From assembly GCF_001882345.1 (NCBI RefSeq), contig NZ_MINL01000001.1, positions 3,357,852 to 3,421,851 on the forward strand: DNA of 64,000 nt, read 5' to 3'. This document shows positions 47,842-56,506 of this stretch, piece after piece. The notes beneath the pieces were generated by a model. That model saw only the letters and a list, made by a program, of their open reading frames with translations. It did no database searches and had not been told where the DNA came from. The stretch's first letter is position 1. Each line of letters opens with the position of its first letter. Source of the DNA: Halomonas sp. QHL1 (GTDB taxonomy: Bacteria; Pseudomonadota; Gammaproteobacteria; Pseudomonadales; Halomonadaceae). Both the position numbers and the translations under genes were made by a program.

Positions 47842-49200
47842 GTGGGCCTTATTCAGAATATTTTAGCGGTCATTGTGGTCTTGGGCCTGTTAGTGACCTT
47901 TCACGAGTTTGGCCATTTTTGGGTGGCCAGGCGATGTGGGGTCAAAGTGCTACGTTTCTCTGTAGGCTTTGGTAAGCCGCTATGGTCACGAGTTGACCGT
48001 CACGGCACCGAGTTCGCGATAGCCGCCATTCCGCTGGGCGGCTATGTCAAAATGCTCGATGAGCGTGAGGCGCCGGTTCCGGAAGAGCAGCTTGACCAAG
48101 CGTTTAACCGCAAAACCGTGTGGCAGCGTATTGCGATTGTGGCAGCGGGGCCTATCGCCAACTTTTTACTGGCGATCGTCGCTTACTGGGCGCTGTTTGT
48201 GGCGGGCACCACGGTGGTGTCGCCGATGGTAGGCAGCGTTGCCCCTGACTCGCCCGCCGCCGAAGCCGGTCTTGCCAATGGCGACGAAATTGTCGCTATC
48301 CAGGGCGATGAGATGCGCTCCTGGGAAGATGTTAACCTCAAGCTGGTGTCGATTATTGGTTTCAGCGGTGAGCTGGATATCGACGCCCGCCCTGAAGGCG
48401 CCAGCGACCCACAGCGTTTTGGTTTATCGGTGAACGATTATTTGGTTCGCCAAGATCCGCCACAGCCGCTGCAATCGCTGGGCATTACCCCTTGGCAGCC
48501 GGAATTTCCAGCGGTCTTAGGTCAAGTGATCAGCGGTGAGGCCGCCGAGCAAGCAGGCCTCGAGGCGGGCGATAGGATAGTAGCGATTAATGGCGAACCA
48601 GTGGATGATTGGATGCACTTCGTTAATATGGTGCGAGGTAGTCCTGGTGAAACGCTGCAGCTTACCTATGAGCGTGACGGTGAGCAGTCGAACGTCGACT
48701 TAACCCCTGGGCGTAACCGCTTGGAAACGGGGGTTGAAATTGGTTATATCGGTGCAGGCGCCGAGCAGGTTGAGTGGCCAGCAGCGTTTCAGCGTGAAAT
48801 CCGTTACGGGCCTATTGAAGCGGTAGGTCAGGCACTTTCACGCACCGGCGAGATGACGCTGCTCACCATCGACGCCATTCGAAAAATGCTGGTGGGGCTG
48901 ATTTCGCCCTCCAATCTATCGGGGCCGATCACCATTGCGCAGATCTCGGGTGATTCAGCCCGTGCTGGAATGGAAGCGTTTATTGGCTTTCTAGCGTATC
49001 TTTCTATCAGTCTTGGGGTGCTTAACTTACTGCCTATCCCGGTGCTCGATGGCGGCCACTTGCTTTATTATTTTATGGAGGTTGTGCGTGGACGGCCAGT
49101 ATCTGAAAAAACTCAAGCTGTAGGATTGCGCATTGGGCTTGCCATGGTCGGCACCCTGATGTTGATGGCACTCTATTTTGATCTGATGCGCCTGTGGTAA
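47842..49200 (+). CDS. rseP: RseP-type site-2 intramembrane protease
   Basis: Cleaves the anti-sigma factor RseA to release sigma-E when outer-membrane assembly is disturbed. The 452-residue protein has the zinc motif HEFGH (residues 21-25) in the first helix, two PDZ domains (about 120-205 and 215-300) and the second metal motif NLLPIPVLDGGHLL in the third helix. It starts with GTG at 47842. It stands beside bamA and skp, whose failure is the signal it serves. Confidence 0.96.
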   Translation: MGLIQNILAVIVVLGLLVTFHEFGHFWVARRCGVKVLRFSVGFGKPLWSRVDRHGTEFAIAAIPLGGYVKMLDEREAPVPEEQLDQAFNRKTVWQRIAIVAAGPIANFLLAIVAYWALFVAGTTVVSPMVGSVAPDSPAAEAGLANGDEIVAIQGDEMRSWEDVNLKLVSIIGFSGELDIDARPEGASDPQRFGLSVNDYLVRQDPPQPLQSLGITPWQPEFPAVLGQVISGEAAEQAGLEAGDRIVAINGEPVDDWMHFVNMVRGSPGETLQLTYERDGEQSNVDLTPGRNRLETGVEIGYIGAGAEQVEWPAAFQREIRYGPIEAVGQALSRTGEMTLLTIDAIRKMLVGLISPSNLSGPITIAQISGDSARAGMEAFIGFLAYLSISLGVLNLLPIPVLDGGHLLYYFMEVVRGRPVSEKTQAVGLRIGLAMVGTLMLMALYFDLMRLW

Positions 49201-49225
49201 TGACGCGTGTAGCGCGCAGGATGCC

Positions 49226-49253
49226 TTGTCATCTGCCTGCACAAATGTATATG
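49226..49253 (+). promoter_or_regulatory. Possible promoter of bamA
   Basis: TTGTCA (49226-49231), 16 bases, TATATG (49248-49253), in the 100-base gap between rseP and bamA. A weak match; read-through from rseP is equally possible. Confidence 0.35.
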
Positions 49254-49300
49254 GTGCCTTTCTGGAATGAACGGCAGACCAACGCGAGCGAATTGACTGC

Positions 49301-51652
49301 ATGAAAATCAAGACCCTTGGAATGGCGGTACTCTTGCTGGCAGGCGCCAGCGGCGCCCAAGCACAATCCTTTGATGTTTCAGACATTCGAGTGGAAGGAC
49401 TGCAGCGGGTATCCGCCGCCTCGGTCTTCAATGCCTTCCCGGTAAGCGCCAATGAGCGTGTCAGCGAAGCGCAGTTGGCTGCCGCTGCCCGTGACTTGTT
49501 TGCCACCGGGCTATTTGACGATGTCTCCCTGGCCCGCGAGGGAGACGTGCTGGTTATTCAGGTTGTCGAGCGCCCGACCATTGCGCGGCTAGATATTAGC
49601 GGCAACGATCAAATATCTGAAGAAGACCTGCGCGATGGTTTGCGTCAATCCGGGCTCTCGGAAGGCCAGGTGCTGGAGCTCTCCACGCTTGAAGAGATTC
49701 AGCGTGAGCTCGAAGGTGTCTACCAGTCTCAAGGTCGCTATAGCGCCAGCATCGATACCGAAGTTGAAGAGGTCGATGAGGGCCGTGTTCAAGTCAATAT
49801 CAATATCAACGAAGGCGAAGTTGCTAAGATTCGTCAAATTAACATCGTTGGTAACGAAGCCTTTGACGATGAAACGCTGCGCGGCGTGTTTGAGTTAAAT
49901 GATCGGCCAGGACGCTTTTTCGGCTGGTTCTCTAGCGACGAGTACTCCCGTGAAGCGCTATCCGGTGATATTGAGCGACTGCGTTCGTTCTATTTGGACC
50001 GCGGCTACGTCAACTTTGATGTGACATCGACTCAGGTGTCGATTGGTCCTGAAAAGTCCGAAATCTTTATTACCCTCAACGTCGATGAAGGTGCCCAGTA
50101 TCGGGTTGGCAACATCCGTTTTGTGGGTGATCTACAGATCAGTGAAAATGAAGCCCGTCAACTGTTGACCGTCGAAGAGGGTGAGATTTTCTCCCGTGGC
50201 GATGTCAATACGTCGACTGAAGCCTTACGCCAACGTCTAGGTGCCGAGGGCTTCGCCTTTGCTGATATTCAGGGCGTACCTGAAATGTCAGACGATGGTG
50301 AAACGGTCGATCTTGTTATCTCTGTTGAACCCGGTGAGCGCGCCTATGTACGCCGTATCGAGTTCTTCGGTAATACCACTACCCAGGATGAAGTGCTGCG
50401 GCGTGAAATGACCCAGTTAGAGGGCGCACCCGCTTCCACCGAAGCCATTACACAGTCCCGCCAGCGCCTTGAACGGCTGGGCTTCTTTAGCCAAGTCGAA
50501 GTTGACACCCAGCCTGTTCCGGGTGAACCCGATTTACTCGACGTTACTTATACCGTCGAAGAGCAGCCCTCTGGCTCGGTTTCCGCAAGTGTCGGTTTCT
50601 CCCAGAGTGCCGGTGTTATTTACGGCGTCGGTCTGTCGCAAAACAACTTCCTGGGCACAGGTAACCGGGTCAACGTAGGCGCACAGCGCAGCGACACTTT
50701 TACCAGCGTGAACTTTGGTTTCACCGACCCCTACTGGACACTGGATGGCATCTCTCGCGGCTATAATCTGTTCTACCGTGAAACCGACTACGCCGATTCG
50801 GATATCTCGACGTACTCAACGGATGCCTACGGTGGCGGTATCAACTTCGGTTACCCCGTCAGCGAGCTATCAAGGCTTAACTTTGGTGCCAGTATTGAAG
50901 AGTTGTCGGTTAAAACCTACAACGATACGGCCTCGGAAATTCTTCGCTATGTGGAAGATGAGGGCGAAGATGCGCAAAGCCTGAAGCTGACCGCTAGCTG
51001 GACACGCAACAATCTCAACCGCGGTATTATGCCGACCGATGGCAACTATCAGCGCCTATCGCTGGAAACCGGCGTGCCCGGCAGCGATTCGGAGTACTAT
51101 AAGCTGCGTGCGCGGGCTCAACAGCTTTTCCCGATTAACGACGATGAGTCATGGGCGTTCAAATTTACCGGCAACGTCGGCTATGCCGATACCCTGGGCG
51201 GCAACGATCCCTTCCCCTTCTATGAAAACTTCTACGCCGGCGGCCTCGGCTCGGTGCGCGGCTATACCTCCAATACGCTGGGCCAACGCACCACGCCAGC
51301 AATGGAAGGCGGCCGTGACCGCACCCTAGGCGGTAACGTTTCTATTGAAGGCAGTGCCGAGATTATCTTCCCGCTGCCCTTTGTTGAAGATCAACGTTCC
51401 CTGCAAACATCGCTGTTCCTGGATGGGGGTAATACTTTCCTGAGCTCTTGCTACGATGTGCTTGAGGAAGATGCAGGGCGCCAGCAGTGCAACTCCGGCG
51501 TTGATCTGGGTGATTTGCGCTATAGCGCCGGTATCGGCCTTTCTTGGCTGACGCCGGTAGGCCCGCTGACCTTTAGCGTTGCCGAACCATTGAACGATGA
51601 GAGCGGAGACGATACCCAGTTCTTCCAGTTCTCACTCGGCCAATCGTTCTGA
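49301..51652 (+). CDS. bamA: Outer-membrane protein assembly factor BamA
   Basis: Core of the BAM machine that inserts beta-barrel proteins. The 783 residues have a signal peptide (MKIKTLGMAVLLLAGASGAQAQ), five POTRA domains (about 23-425), and the 16-stranded Omp85 barrel ending FQFSLGQSF. The loop-6 motif VRGY (GSVRGYTSN) and two cysteines in the extracellular region (SSCYDVLEEDAGRQQCNSG) are conserved features. Followed by skp, lpxD, fabZ, lpxA as in other gammaproteobacteria. Confidence 0.97.
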   Translation: MKIKTLGMAVLLLAGASGAQAQSFDVSDIRVEGLQRVSAASVFNAFPVSANERVSEAQLAAAARDLFATGLFDDVSLAREGDVLVIQVVERPTIARLDISGNDQISEEDLRDGLRQSGLSEGQVLELSTLEEIQRELEGVYQSQGRYSASIDTEVEEVDEGRVQVNININEGEVAKIRQINIVGNEAFDDETLRGVFELNDRPGRFFGWFSSDEYSREALSGDIERLRSFYLDRGYVNFDVTSTQVSIGPEKSEIFITLNVDEGAQYRVGNIRFVGDLQISENEARQLLTVEEGEIFSRGDVNTSTEALRQRLGAEGFAFADIQGVPEMSDDGETVDLVISVEPGERAYVRRIEFFGNTTTQDEVLRREMTQLEGAPASTEAITQSRQRLERLGFFSQVEVDTQPVPGEPDLLDVTYTVEEQPSGSVSASVGFSQSAGVIYGVGLSQNNFLGTGNRVNVGAQRSDTFTSVNFGFTDPYWTLDGISRGYNLFYRETDYADSDISTYSTDAYGGGINFGYPVSELSRLNFGASIEELSVKTYNDTASEILRYVEDEGEDAQSLKLTASWTRNNLNRGIMPTDGNYQRLSLETGVPGSDSEYYKLRARAQQLFPINDDESWAFKFTGNVGYADTLGGNDPFPFYENFYAGGLGSVRGYTSNTLGQRTTPAMEGGRDRTLGGNVSIEGSAEIIFPLPFVEDQRSLQTSLFLDGGNTFLSSCYDVLEEDAGRQQCNSGVDLGDLRYSAGIGLSWLTPVGPLTFSVAEPLNDESGDDTQFFQFSLGQSF

Positions 51653-51710
51653 TTTTGCTAGTCCGCGTGCCATGGTGGCGCGCGCTAGTTTAATTTAAGG
51701 AGATAACAAG

Positions 51711-52211
51711 ATGCGTAGACTAACAGCGGTGGTATGTCTGTTGGGCGCGATGATTTTGCCTGCTCACGCCGCAGAAGTAGCGGTGTTGGACTGGCGAGCG
51801 GCACTGATGAATACCCAGTCTGCACAGGCGTCAATGAGCAGCCTGGAAGGTGAGATTGGCAATCAGCAGCGTGAAGCGCAGAGCCTGGGTAATGAGTTGC
51901 AACAGCTTCAGCAGCGTTTGCAGAACGAAGGCGAAACGATGCCTCAGTCCCAGCGGGAGTCGCTGATTAGCGAGCTTCAGCAGAAAGGCAGTCGTTTTGA
52001 GCAGCTTCGCCAGGAAGTGTTGCAGGCCCAGCAGCGCTCTGAGCAGCAGTTTTTAGAAGGCGCCGAGCCGAAGCTTGAGCAAGCTGTTGCGGAGGTGCTG
52101 GAACGCCACGGTATTGATGTACTGGTCGAACCTCAGGGCGTACTGCACTCTGGGGTTGATCTACCCAATGTGACCAATGAAGTCACCCAGATTTTTGATT
52201 CCTTGAACTAA
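51711..52211 (+). CDS. skp: Periplasmic chaperone Skp/OmpH
   Basis: Holds unfolded outer-membrane proteins on the way to BamA. The 166-residue protein has a signal peptide (LTAVVCLLGAMILPAHA) and long glutamine- and glutamate-rich coiled-coil arms (QQREAQSLGNELQQLQQRLQ ... QQKGSRFEQLRQEVLQAQQRS) typical of the jellyfish-shaped trimer. GGAGATAAC precedes the ATG. Confidence 0.93.
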   Translation: MRRLTAVVCLLGAMILPAHAAEVAVLDWRAALMNTQSAQASMSSLEGEIGNQQREAQSLGNELQQLQQRLQNEGETMPQSQRESLISELQQKGSRFEQLRQEVLQAQQRSEQQFLEGAEPKLEQAVAEVLERHGIDVLVEPQGVLHSGVDLPNVTNEVTQIFDSLN

Positions 52212-52264
52212 ATTTAAACGATGATTGGTGTGGCTTGGCCACACCAAAGCTTCCCTGGGCTCCT

Positions 52265-53299
52265 ATGACGCACGCTTCTCATCAGCTTACTCTCGCAGAC
52301 ATTGCGCGCCAATTGGGCATTACCGTTAGCGGCAATGCCCAGCAGCCGATACGTGGTTTGGCGACGTTAAAAGAAGCGCAGCCGGATCAAGTCGCTTTCC
52401 TGGCGAATCGTGCCTATCTGAAAGATTTGGCGACGACTAAGGCGGCAGCGGTATTGCTGCACCCTGAACACGGCAAGCATTGCCCGGTACCTCGTCTGGA
52501 AATCGATAACCCTTACCTGGGCTATGCCAAGCTATCGCAGTTGTTTGACCCGCTGCCCGCCCGCGACGTCGTCGGTATTCACCCCACGGCGGTAGTGGCG
52601 GAAGACGTTAAGCTAGGCGCCGATGTCTGCATTCAAGCTCACGCCGTGATTGAGTCTGGCGTAGTGCTGGGTGACCGCGCAGTGATTGGCGCGGGCAGTA
52701 TGGTTGGGGCCGACAGCATTATTGGTGAAGCAACGCGGCTGCATGCCAATGTCACTGTGTGTCATGGAGTGGTGGTAGGTAAGCGAGTCATCCTGCAGAG
52801 CGGCTGTGTTATCGGCGGTGACGGTTTTGGCTTCGCCCACGACGGTGCTGGCTGGCATAAAATTGCCCAGCTAGGGGGCGTTGTGCTGGGCGATGACGTT
52901 GAGGTAGGCAGCTGCTCCAGCATTGATCGTGGCGCCCTGGGTGATACGGTGATTGGTGATGACGTCAAAATTGATAGTCAGGTACAAATTGCCCATAACG
53001 TCATCATTGGCGACCACAGCGCCTTAGCGGGCTGTGTGGGGATTGCTGGCTCTACCAAGGTGGGTAAGCACTGCATGCTGGGTGGCGGCGTTGGTTTATC
53101 CGGCCATCTAACCATCTGCGATGGCGTCCAGGTAACGGGAATGAGTTTAGTGACTAACTCAATTCATGAGCCAGGGGTCTACTCCTCCGGTACCGGCGCC
53201 ATGGCTAATGCCCAGTGGCGTAAAAACGCAGTGCGTTTTAAACAGCTTGATGACATCGCTAAGCGTCTGGCGAGATTGGAAAAAAAACAGCGTGAGTAG
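52265..53299 (+). CDS. lpxD: UDP-3-O-acylglucosamine N-acyltransferase
   Basis: Third step of lipid A synthesis: N-acylates UDP-3-O-acyl-glucosamine with 3-hydroxyacyl-ACP. The 344 residues have an N-terminal uridine-binding domain (GLATLKEAQPDQVAFLANRAYL), a left-handed beta-helix of hexapeptide repeats from about residue 100, and the catalytic histidine segment GGDGFGFAHDGAGWHKI. A C-terminal helix follows. I chose the ATG at 52265; the open frame reaches 52235. Confidence 0.95.
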   Translation: MTHASHQLTLADIARQLGITVSGNAQQPIRGLATLKEAQPDQVAFLANRAYLKDLATTKAAAVLLHPEHGKHCPVPRLEIDNPYLGYAKLSQLFDPLPARDVVGIHPTAVVAEDVKLGADVCIQAHAVIESGVVLGDRAVIGAGSMVGADSIIGEATRLHANVTVCHGVVVGKRVILQSGCVIGGDGFGFAHDGAGWHKIAQLGGVVLGDDVEVGSCSSIDRGALGDTVIGDDVKIDSQVQIAHNVIIGDHSALAGCVGIAGSTKVGKHCMLGGGVGLSGHLTICDGVQVTGMSLVTNSIHEPGVYSSGTGAMANAQWRKNAVRFKQLDDIAKRLARLEKKQRE

Positions 53300-53448
53300 T
53301 AATAGCTGATTGAATTTTACCTGCTGCGGTTTTGTGGCTAGATAGCAGCGGGGTATAATCTACGTCTTTTAATCAGCGGACGTGCTGGTATTTGCCTGAC
53401 TCTCTTCAGGAGTACATCAGGTTTTTTGTTATTTTAGAGGTCGCTACG

Positions 53449-53892
53449 ATGGTTATGGATATCAATGAAATTCGCGAGTACTTGCCCCACCGTTACCCTT
53501 TTTTGCTGGTGGATCGAGTAACGCAACTAGCCATCGGTGAATCCATCGTTGCGTACAAGAATGTCAGCATTAATGAGCCGTTTTTCAACGGCCATTTTCC
53601 CCATCACCCGATTATGCCCGGCGTGCTGGTGATCGAAGCACTGGCCCAAGTCTGCGGCATTCTGGGCTTTAAAACGGTTAATAAATTGCCTGCCGATGGC
53701 TATGTCTACTATTTGGTTGGCAGTGACAAAGTGCGCTTTAAGCGCCCGGTAATGCCGGGTGACAAGCTCACCTTAGAGGCCGACGTGATTAAAGGTAAAC
53801 GTGGTATTTGGAAATTTGCATGCCGTGCCACGGTTGACGGTGAGCTGGCCTGCGAAGCGGAAATTATTTGTGCCGAGAGGAAGGTGGCTTGA
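53449..53892 (+). CDS. fabZ: 3-hydroxyacyl-ACP dehydratase FabZ
   Basis: Dehydrates 3-hydroxyacyl-ACP in fatty acid synthesis and competes with LpxA/LpxD for the same substrate. The 147 residues show [14 protein letters not shown], the catalytic histidine in [20 protein letters not shown] (with the paired glutamate in the same helix) and [11 protein letters not shown]. The ATG at 53449 follows GAGG; the frame extends upstream to 53392. A TATAAT at 53354-53359 could be a promoter -10 box. Confidence 0.96.
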   Translation: MVMDINEIREYLPHRYPFLLVDRVTQLAIGESIVAYKNVSINEPFFNGHFPHHPIMPGVLVIEALAQVCGILGFKTVNKLPADGYVYYLVGSDKVRFKRPVMPGDKLTLEADVIKGKRGIWKFACRATVDGELACEAEIICAERKVA

Positions 53893-54656
53893 TACATCCT
53901 ACTGCACTGGTCGACCCCACGGCGCGCCTTGCCGACGACGTTGAGGTAGGCCCTTTTAGTATCATCGGCCCCGACGTCACGATCGGCGCGGGCTCGGTGA
54001 TTGGCCCCCATGTGGTGGTTAAAGGCCCTACTACGCTGGGTGAGCGCACGCGTATCTTTCAGTTTGCCTCGGTAGGTGAAGACTGTCAGGACAAAAAATA
54101 CGCCGGCGAGCCCACGCGGTTAGTCATGGGTGACGATAACGTGATCCGCGAAGGCGCCACGATTCACCGTGGCACCGTTCAGGATCGTAGTGAAACCACC
54201 ATTGGTTCGCGCAACTTGTTGATGGCCTACGTTCATGTCGGCCATGACTGCGTGATTGGTAATGACTGCATTTTGGCCAATCAGGTAACCCTGGCGGGGC
54301 ATGTCACCGTCGGCAATCATGTCATTTTGGGTGGTTTGGCGGCAGTGCACCAGTTCTGCCATTTTGGCGATCACGCCATGGCAGGTGGTGGCTCGATTAT
54401 CACCAAAGACACGCCCGCCTACATCATGATTAATGGCAACCCTGCCGAAGCGCGTGGCCTAAACCTGGTGGGCTTAAAGCGCCGTGGCTTTAGCCGCGAA
54501 GCGATTAATGCCTTAACCGCCGCCTATAAAATGGTTTATCGCCAAGGGCTGACCACTGAGCAGGCGCTTGCCGAAATGCGTAGCCGCTTTGAGCTACCCG
54601 AAGTCGAGCATTTTGCTGCCTCCATTGAGCGTTCGACTCGCGGCATCACCCGTTAA
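53889..54656 (+). CDS. lpxA: UDP-N-acetylglucosamine acyltransferase
   Basis: First step of lipid A synthesis: transfers 3-hydroxyacyl from ACP to UDP-GlcNAc. The 255 residues form a left-handed beta-helix with [15 protein letters not shown]-like hexapeptides, the catalytic histidine region [18 protein letters not shown] and the family [10 protein letters not shown] tail. Upstream codons in the frame offer no ATG; a TTG at 53889, preceded by GAGAGGAAGG and overlapping the fabZ stop by 4 bases (TTGA), is the best start. This TTG start is unusual for an essential gene. Confidence 0.93.
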   Translation: MIHPTALVDPTARLADDVEVGPFSIIGPDVTIGAGSVIGPHVVVKGPTTLGERTRIFQFASVGEDCQDKKYAGEPTRLVMGDDNVIREGATIHRGTVQDRSETTIGSRNLLMAYVHVGHDCVIGNDCILANQVTLAGHVTVGNHVILGGLAAVHQFCHFGDHAMAGGGSIITKDTPAYIMINGNPAEARGLNLVGLKRRGFSREAINALTAAYKMVYRQGLTTEQALAEMRSRFELPEVEHFAASIERSTRGITR

Positions 54657-54673
54657 CCGATGCTAATCATTTT

Positions 54674-55846
54674 ATGACCCTGCAACGCGTCTACCTCGTG
54701 GCCGGAGAACTCTCCGGCGATATTCTTGGCGCTGGGCTGATGCGTGAACTTAAAGCACGCCATCCCGACATCGAGTTCCGTGGTATTGGCGGGCCGCGCA
54801 TGCAGGCGGAAGGCATGGAGAGCCGCTTCCCTTTAGAGACCCTCGCGGTGATGGGGCTGGTTGAAGTGCTTAAGCACCTCCCCGAGCTAATCCGGGTGCG
54901 GCGCACCCTAAAAGCCGAAGCGTTGGCCTGGCAGCCGGATATTATGCTCGGCATCGATGCGCCCGACTTCAATCTAGGCCTTGAGCGCCAGCTTCGTGAA
55001 GAGGGGGTTACCACTGCCCACTACGTGAGTCCTTCCGTATGGGCGTGGCGCCAGGGGCGGGTAAAAGGCATCGCTAAGTCGGTAGATGGTATGCTGACAC
55101 TGCTCCCTTTTGAAGCCGCCTTTTATCGCGAACACCGTGTCCCCGTCGCCTTTGTGGGACATCCGCTGGCAGATGAAATGCCACTGGAAAATGACCGCGC
55201 TGCCACCCGTCTGGCTCTGGAACTGTCGCCTGATAGCCAGGTGTTGGCGCTGCTGCCAGGCTCCCGAGCCAATGAAATTCGTTTTTTGGGCGACACCTTT
55301 CTTGCCGCCGCCGAACAGCTTTGCCAGCGCCACCCCGCGCTACAGGTAGTGATTCCTGCGGCCACACTTGATCGGCGCCGGGAAATCAGCGCAGTGATGG
55401 CCAAATACCCGCTGCTTGCCGAGCGAACTACGCTGCTGGATGGCCAGGCCCGCGAAGCGATGGTGGCTAGCGATGTCGTACTGCTGGCCTCGGGTACCGC
55501 CGCGCTGGAAGCCATGCTGTGTCACCGCACCATGCTGGTGGCCTATAAGATGGCACCGGTCACCCACTGGTTGGCTAAGCGGTTGGTAAAAACCCAATGG
55601 GTCTCACTACCCAACCTGATTGCACAGGAAACGCTGGTGCCTGAGCTAATTCAAGACGCCGCCTCGCCGGAGGCGATTGCCGGTCAGCTCAGCACCATGC
55701 TGGCGGACGAAGATAGCCGCCATGCCCTGGAAGCGCGCTTTGCCGAGATGCACGCCACCCTCCAGCGCAACGCCAGCCGCCGCGCCGCCGAGGCAATTAG
55801 CCTGTTGGCCGCGCGTCAGCCGCTGGAGACTGTTGATGGCCATTGA
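54674..55846 (+). CDS. lpxB: Lipid-A-disaccharide synthase
   Basis: GT-B glycosyltransferase (family 19) joining UDP-diacylglucosamine and lipid X to the lipid A disaccharide. The 390 residues start [21 protein letters not shown] and carry [31 protein letters not shown] and [10 protein letters not shown], all family hallmarks. It lies 17 bases after lpxA and overlaps rnhB by 11 bases. Confidence 0.96.
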   Translation: MTLQRVYLVAGELSGDILGAGLMRELKARHPDIEFRGIGGPRMQAEGMESRFPLETLAVMGLVEVLKHLPELIRVRRTLKAEALAWQPDIMLGIDAPDFNLGLERQLREEGVTTAHYVSPSVWAWRQGRVKGIAKSVDGMLTLLPFEAAFYREHRVPVAFVGHPLADEMPLENDRAATRLALELSPDSQVLALLPGSRANEIRFLGDTFLAAAEQLCQRHPALQVVIPAATLDRRREISAVMAKYPLLAERTTLLDGQAREAMVASDVVLLASGTAALEAMLCHRTMLVAYKMAPVTHWLAKRLVKTQWVSLPNLIAQETLVPELIQDAASPEAIAGQLSTMLADEDSRHALEARFAEMHATLQRNASRRAAEAISLLAARQPLETVDGH

Positions 55847-56468
55847 GTCCTGGTTGATTGACCACAAGGATTTTCCACCACTAGAAATTGCCTACCGTGG
55901 TGAGCGGCTGGCAGGGGTTGATGAAGTGGGCCGCGGGCCGCTGATCGGCAGCGTGGTGGCCGCTGCGGTGATTCTCGACCCCGCGCAGCCGATTGACGGT
56001 CTTACCGACTCTAAAAAGCTGTCTCCCCGCAGGCGTGAAACGCTGGATACACAAATTCGCGAGCGGGCGTTAGCCTTTGCCGTAGCAGAAGCCAGCGCTG
56101 CCGAGGTGGATACGTTGAATATTTACCATGCCACCCACTTAGCCATGCGTCGAGCCATTGATGCGCTGGCACCGGCGGCGGAATATCTACTCGTGGATGG
56201 CAATAAATTACCTGAGCATCTGTTGCCCGGCCAGGCCGTGGTGAAGGGCGATTCACGCCACTGTGCCATTGCCGCGGCGTCGATTTTGGCCAAGGTCGCT
56301 CGCGACGCCCAGATGGTCGCCTTGGATGAGTGCTATCCTGAGTATGGTTTTGCGCGCCATAAAGGTTACCCGACCAAAGAGCATCTGACGGCGCTGGCAG
56401 CCCACGGGCCACTTACCGAACATCGTCGTAGCTTCGCGCCGGTGCAGCGCCAGTTGGCGTTGCTTTAA
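55836..56468 (+). CDS. rnhB: Ribonuclease HII
   Basis: Cuts RNA in RNA-DNA hybrids and single ribonucleotides in DNA. The 210 residues show the catalytic motif [19 protein letters not shown] (two acidic residues), the [10 protein letters not shown] loop, the third acidic residue in LLVDGNKLP and [21 protein letters not shown]. The ATG at 55836 lies inside the end of lpxB. The frame upstream to 55677 is the wrong-frame shadow of lpxB. Confidence 0.96.
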   Translation: MAIESWLIDHKDFPPLEIAYRGERLAGVDEVGRGPLIGSVVAAAVILDPAQPIDGLTDSKKLSPRRRETLDTQIRERALAFAVAEASAAEVDTLNIYHATHLAMRRAIDALAPAAEYLLVDGNKLPEHLLPGQAVVKGDSRHCAIAAASILAKVARDAQMVALDECYPEYGFARHKGYPTKEHLTALAAHGPLTEHRRSFAPVQRQLALL

Positions 56469-56506
56469 CGTATTTTTTCTTCATCTAGCGTTTTGCTGAG
56501 AGTCCC

